IMG/VR virus record: IMGVR_UViG_3300031566_000273
Span: 1 to 29,114 of that record
From: a virus
Direction: 5' to 3' (one strand)
DNA length: 29,114 bases
In this document: in pieces, positions 25,518 through 29,114 of the stretch
Layout: every line of letters begins with the position of its first letter
How positions within the stretch are numbered: position 1 is the stretch's first letter
The notes under the pieces: model-generated
Told to the model about the DNA's origin: nothing
Database searches by the model: none
What the model saw: the letters and a program-made list of their open reading frames with translations, nothing else
Translations under genes and position numbers: made by a program

Positions 25518-26719
25518 GCGTAGCACCCGAACTCCGCACCTACCGCGACGCCCTGGACGACCTGCGGGACTGGTGCGACACACTCCAGCTTGAGGCGGGC
25601 GAGCGCCGGCTGCGCCGGGCCGTGCGGGACGGGCTCCGCGAGATGGGCCTGGCCCGGCCCTGGAAATACTACCGCAAGATCCGCCAGATCGACCTGGTCG
25701 CCCCCTGGACCGGCGAGAGCGGGGCCACGGTCGCCTATGACCACGCGGGCGGGGGCACCTGCGAGCGCCAGCTCACGCTCACGCCGGGGGCGAGCGAGAC
25801 CTGGCCCGACAACGTGCGGGAATATGAGGTCGTGCTCGACGCAGGGACCGCCACCGTCCTCTACCCCATCGCCGAGTGGAAGAGCGCGACCGTCGTCCAG
25901 CTCGCCGCGGACCGCAACCCGGGCGCCGACGTGGCGGCCGGGACCTTCTCGCTCTACAAGATGGGCTACCCGGTGGACGGGGACGTCCAAAAGATATTCG
26001 AGCTGCACGACGAGCGCGGCATCTGGGGCGGCGGGTACGTCCACCCGGACAGGTGGCTGCACCAGGTCCGCTCCCTCCTCACGACGCAGAGCTACGGCTT
26101 CCAGTGGACGCTGCTGGGGGATGACGACTCCTACGGACAGCTTGAGTTCCGCTTCTACGGCCTGCCCGGCGCGGCCCAGACCCTCCAATTCCTGGCCGAC
26201 TGCGCCCCGCGCCGGCTCCGCTACACCGGCTACGCCGACGCCGAGCGGAGCGGCTCCGTAGCCACGGTGGCGGGAACCAGCGGCTTGACGGCCATCGTCG
26301 GCACGGGCACCAGCTTTAACGCCAAGATGATCGGCACGGTCTTACGGATCGGCGAGGACGGCAGCGAGCCCGACCTGCTGCTCAGCGAGCCGGACGAGGA
26401 GAAGATCATCACGGCCGTGACGGACACCACGCACCTGACCGTTCACTCGGCCGTCAGTAGCACCTTCACGGGCCGCGGCTTCTACATCTCCGACCCGCTG
26501 GACGTGCCGAAGTACCTGCAATCGTTCTTCACCGCCTGCTGCCGGCTGGAACTTGCGCAATTGCTCGACCCCCACGAGCTGAAGCGGATAGAGGGCCTTT
26601 ACGACAGGGCCCGGTGGCAGGCGGAGGAGCGGGACGAGGGTATGGTCGAGGGCCCCGCCACGCCCGCCGGATGGGTGGCCTTTAAGATCCCGACCTGGGC
26701 GAGATTGGTGGCGCTGTAA
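25514..26719 (+). CDS. Head-tail adaptor/connector-like protein, 401 aa
   Basis: The N-terminal LRTYRDALDDLRDWCDTLQLEAGERRLRRAVRDGLREM is a helical region typical of adaptor proteins that sit under the portal. It is followed by a beta-rich core with the segment QKIFELHDERGIWGGGYVHPDRWLHQ, and an inserted beta module (about 252-332: SGSVATVAGTSGLTAIVGTGTSFNAKMIGTVLRIG ... ISDPLDV). The C-terminus is again helical (FFTACCRLELAQLL...LKRIEGLYDRARWQAEERD). A beta module of the same kind recurs in the large tail protein at 27003. Inferred role: joining head and tail. The start overlaps the upstream stop (ATGA) and the stop the next start (TAATG). Confidence 0.65.
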   Translation: MSVAPELRTYRDALDDLRDWCDTLQLEAGERRLRRAVRDGLREMGLARPWKYYRKIRQIDLVAPWTGESGATVAYDHAGGGTCERQLTLTPGASETWPDNVREYEVVLDAGTATVLYPIAEWKSATVVQLAADRNPGADVAAGTFSLYKMGYPVDGDVQKIFELHDERGIWGGGYVHPDRWLHQVRSLLTTQSYGFQWTLLGDDDSYGQLEFRFYGLPGAAQTLQFLADCAPRRLRYTGYADAERSGSVATVAGTSGLTAIVGTGTSFNAKMIGTVLRIGEDGSEPDLLLSEPDEEKIITAVTDTTHLTVHSAVSSTFTGRGFYISDPLDVPKYLQSFFTACCRLELAQLLDPHELKRIEGLYDRARWQAEERDEGMVEGPATPAGWVAFKIPTWARLVAL

Positions 26720-27006
26720 TGGACTGGAAGGGCCTCTTCTCCAACGCCGATCCCACCGACCTGCCTCCCGAGGCGGCCGTCGAGCAGGACAACGCTGAAC
26801 TTGTCATTCCCGGGCAGCTCGACGTACGCAAGGGGATGCGCGAGGTCTGGTTCGAGAACGTCACCGCCCGCGGCGGTGGGGAGGTGGCCGACATTACGAC
26901 ATTAAAAGACCTGCTGACGATCGCCGCCTTCAACCGGCCCGAGGGGCTGCTGCTGTTGGCCCTGGACGAGGACGGCAACGTGACGGCTGGGAGGTGCCCG
27001 GTATGA
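26719..27006 (+). CDS. Tail hub N-terminal-like protein, 95 aa
   Basis: The sequence MDWKGLFSNADPTDLPPEAAVEQDNAELVIPGQLDVRKGMREV resembles the extreme N-terminus of large short-tail hub proteins, which usually read N..DLPPGAAVEQ.N....PGEL..RKGL and continue into the big beta-rich body. Here the frame ends after 95 residues and the big protein begins in the -1 frame at an ATGA overlap, with GGGAGG as Shine-Dalgarno 8 nt before. It therefore looks like a tail gene split into two coupled cistrons. Confidence 0.65.
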   Translation: MDWKGLFSNADPTDLPPEAAVEQDNAELVIPGQLDVRKGMREVWFENVTARGGGEVADITTLKDLLTIAAFNRPEGLLLLALDEDGNVTAGRCPV

Positions 27007-29114
27007 TCGGCTACCAGCGCCCCAACATTGAGACCGGCCTGTCCGTCTACTGGCGGCCCTGCTGGTGCCAGACCCGCCAGGGACAGATCATCCGCTGTAA
27101 CGGCCTGGACCGGGGCTCAATCACCAACGGCTACGGCACGGCCAAGCAGCTCGGCATGGATGCCCCGGCTGCCGGCCCGACCGTGGTGCGCGACCCCGCG
27201 GCCGGGGCCGCCTTGTCGGCCACGTACTACTGCGGGTTCCGCTACGTCGACGACTCGGGCGAGATCACCGCCTATAGCGACCTGAGCCCGCTCACCACCG
27301 TGGCCGCCCAGACCAACGACGGATTCGACTGGACGGTCCCCTACTCGCCCCAGGCCCGCTGCACCAAGATCCAGCTCTTTCGCTCCACGGGCGACCAGGC
27401 GAAGGTCCTCTACCTGGTGGCCACGGTTGCCAACCCCGGCTCGGGCAACGCCACCTACGACAGCGATAACTCCTCGGACGCCACGCTGCGGACCACCTGC
27501 GAGGCCCTACCGATCCTCAGCCAGAACCTACTCTACGCCCGGCGGTTCGGGATGCCGCCCGACTACAAGCGGGTGGCCGTCCAGTTTCAGGACCGGACCT
27601 GGTATCTGGTCGACGCGGTGTACGACGAGGGGACGGTCGCTGTCACCAACGGCAGCCCGACCGTAACGGGAACCGGGACGCACTTCACCTCGGTCATGGC
27701 GGGCCGGTACTTCTACCTCCGCGGCGGCGACAAGCACTACCTAATCGACAGCGTGAACGTCGAGGCGCAAACCCTCACGCTCTCGGCCAATTATGGCGGA
27801 GTCACCGCTTCCGGCAAGGCGTACATGGTCCACCCCGGGCTGGACCAGAACAACCGGGCCTACTTCAGCGAGCCGGACGAGCCGGAGAGCGTGCCGACCA
27901 GCCAGAACACGCTGACCATCCAGGAGAACCTCAAGGATGACCACGACTTTCTCACTGGAGCGATTCCAGGGGGATCGGTCCTCTGGGCCTTGAAGGACCG
28001 CCACGTCTACAAGATCACCTACGTGTCCCAGCCGCAGATCGACGCGGTCCCCCGCCTGCGGTTCTACCGGGGCTGCCTGTCACAGGCGTGCCACACCAGC
28101 CTCCATGGGACGCATTACCTGTTGGACGCCAAGGGCCCCTGGCGGATCACGCCGGACGAGCAATCCGACGACGGGTTCGCGCTGCCGACTCTCGACTTCT
28201 TCCGCGACAGCCGCGTGGACTGGGGGAAGGCCCGCTGGTGGCACGTCGACGCCGACGCCACACGGGGGATCGTCCGGTTCTGGGTGACGCTGGCGGGCCA
28301 GGGCGGAACCAGACCCAAGACCGCCCTGTGCTTCCACCAAGGGAGCGGGAAGTGGTGGACGGTGACCTACCCTGAGGCGTTCGGCCAGTGCTGCCCGGCC
28401 ACGCTGCTGGGCCAGACGCGGGCCTTCGCCGCCGGGCAGTACGACCGGATCCTGCTGTTGGACGAGGGGCACAGCGACGGCGTATCGTACCAGGGAGCGG
28501 TGACTGCCGCCACATCCACCACCCTCTCCGACACGACGGCCGGGTTCTCGCTGGACATGATCGGCGGGACGGTGACGATCGTCGACGGCACCGGCGCCGG
28601 GCAGACCAGCACGGTCACCAGCCGCCCGTCGGCCACGCAGCTCGGCGTGGCCGCCTGGGACGTGACGCCGGACACGACCAGCCGCTACGCGGTGCAGTAC
28701 CACATCCGCGGCACGGCGACCGGCGGTTCCGTCTCCTCGCTGGTGGACACCACGCGGACCTTTGAGGCGGAGCTGTCCGGGGCGCCCGTGGCCATCCTGG
28801 AGGGCACCGGCGCCGGGCAGGTGCGGGTCGTTAAGACGGCCACCGGCAACACGCTGACGCCGGCCGTGAACTTCACCACCGCCCCGGACGCGACGAGCGT
28901 CTACCAGGTGGGCGACATCGCCTGGAGCTACCGCACGGGGAAGCGGCCGGCAACCGCCGCCGGGCCCCGGAACCTGGGCGTCAGTTTTCTGCCGACGGCC
29001 AACGAGGCGAAGCTGCGGGCTTCCGTCACGTTTGACCATGACGCGCTGGCCGCCCTGCTGGCGACGCACGCCACGCCCTACACGGGCCTCTCGGTGGGGG
29101 ACGACAAGCGGCAC
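27003..29114 (+). CDS. Large beta-rich tail protein (3' end outside window)
   Basis: Open from ATG 27003 to the right edge, at least 704 residues. The first part has propeller-like strands (WRPCWCQTRQGQIIRCNGLDRG, YYCGFRYVDDSGEITAYSDLSPL, RCTKIQLFRSTGDQAKVLYLVATV). A GS-TVTGTGTHFTS beta module follows at about 217-278, then SVLWALKDRHVYKITYVSQPQ and HGTHYLLDAKGPWRITPDEQ, as in tail hub or nozzle proteins that test a header condition before injection. Near the right edge a second module type repeats twice: around 28501-28700 and 28720-28910, each ending in GTGAGQ...PD.TS.Y.V. It is coupled to the upstream 95-aa frame. Function inferred from composition and position. Confidence 0.72.
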   Translation, partial: MIGYQRPNIETGLSVYWRPCWCQTRQGQIIRCNGLDRGSITNGYGTAKQLGMDAPAAGPTVVRDPAAGAALSATYYCGFRYVDDSGEITAYSDLSPLTTVAAQTNDGFDWTVPYSPQARCTKIQLFRSTGDQAKVLYLVATVANPGSGNATYDSDNSSDATLRTTCEALPILSQNLLYARRFGMPPDYKRVAVQFQDRTWYLVDAVYDEGTVAVTNGSPTVTGTGTHFTSVMAGRYFYLRGGDKHYLIDSVNVEAQTLTLSANYGGVTASGKAYMVHPGLDQNNRAYFSEPDEPESVPTSQNTLTIQENLKDDHDFLTGAIPGGSVLWALKDRHVYKITYVSQPQIDAVPRLRFYRGCLSQACHTSLHGTHYLLDAKGPWRITPDEQSDDGFALPTLDFFRDSRVDWGKARWWHVDADATRGIVRFWVTLAGQGGTRPKTALCFHQGSGKWWTVTYPEAFGQCCPATLLGQTRAFAAGQYDRILLLDEGHSDGVSYQGAVTAATSTTLSDTTAGFSLDMIGGTVTIVDGTGAGQTSTVTSRPSATQLGVAAWDVTPDTTSRYAVQYHIRGTATGGSVSSLVDTTRTFEAELSGAPVAILEGTGAGQVRVVKTATGNTLTPAVNFTTAPDATSVYQVGDIAWSYRTGKRPATAAGPRNLGVSFLPTANEAKLRASVTFDHDALAALLATHATPYTGLSVGDDKRH

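Noticed and set aside
1-29114. tRNA genes, integrase or attachment sites
   Set aside because: I saw no cloverleaf with a TTCGANTC-type arm and no tyrosine or serine recombinase motif, but a tRNA scan by covariance model was not possible, so absence is not proven.

Overview
The window is a piece of a GC-rich tailed double-stranded DNA bacteriophage (free phage, prophage or metagenomic phage contig). It holds packaging, capsid and tail genes, a phage-type sigma factor, GroES, nucleotide-pool enzymes, a DNA methyltransferase and a homing endonuclease, and no recognisable bacterial housekeeping gene. I saw no tRNA, rRNA, integrase, repressor or CRISPR array. Small overlapping genes, third-position GC bias and TGA as the usual stop fit a GC-rich bacterial host; the host phylum cannot be decided from the sequence. 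No tail tape-measure or major tail-tube gene is visible, and a connector-like protein is followed by large beta-rich tail proteins, so a short-tailed (podovirus-like) virion is plausible but unproven.

Layout. Two opposed gene blocks diverge from an intergenic region at 12952-13157, which carries a sigma70-like leftward promoter with a 13-bp direct repeat near its start site (operator candidate). Leftward block (12951 down to 1): about 25 tightly packed genes, nearly all joined by ATGA, GTGA or TGATG overlaps. From right to left these are small unknown proteins, a SAM-dependent methyltransferase, GroES, an HD phosphohydrolase and a dATP/dGTP diphosphohydrolase-like protein, a radical-SAM-like protein, a DNA methyltransferase locus disrupted by a LAGLIDADG homing endonuclease, a sigma factor, a run of very small genes, and at the left edge a first terminase large subunit (partial). 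Rightward block (13158 to the right edge): scaffold-like protein, major capsid protein, a further likely head protein, a strong terminator, glycosyltransferase, terminase small subunit candidate, a second and different terminase large subunit, portal, coiled-coil/membrane protein, tail or adhesin proteins including a LamG-like lectin, connector-like protein and a large tail protein cut by the right edge.

How it works together. The leftward block looks like the early/middle program (nucleotide metabolism, DNA modification, transcription control). The rightward block builds and fills the head and tail, and the sigma factor is a candidate switch between them.

Most unusual features: (1) a family of about ten palindromic repeats within 2 kb (1155-3195), several of which form the 3' end of one gene and also supply the Shine-Dalgarno for the next; (2) a methyltransferase whose 5' end exists twice, separated by a homing endonuclease on the opposite strand, with a 4-bp tandem duplication breaking the catalytic SPPYW motif; (3) two unrelated-looking terminase large subunits in one window.
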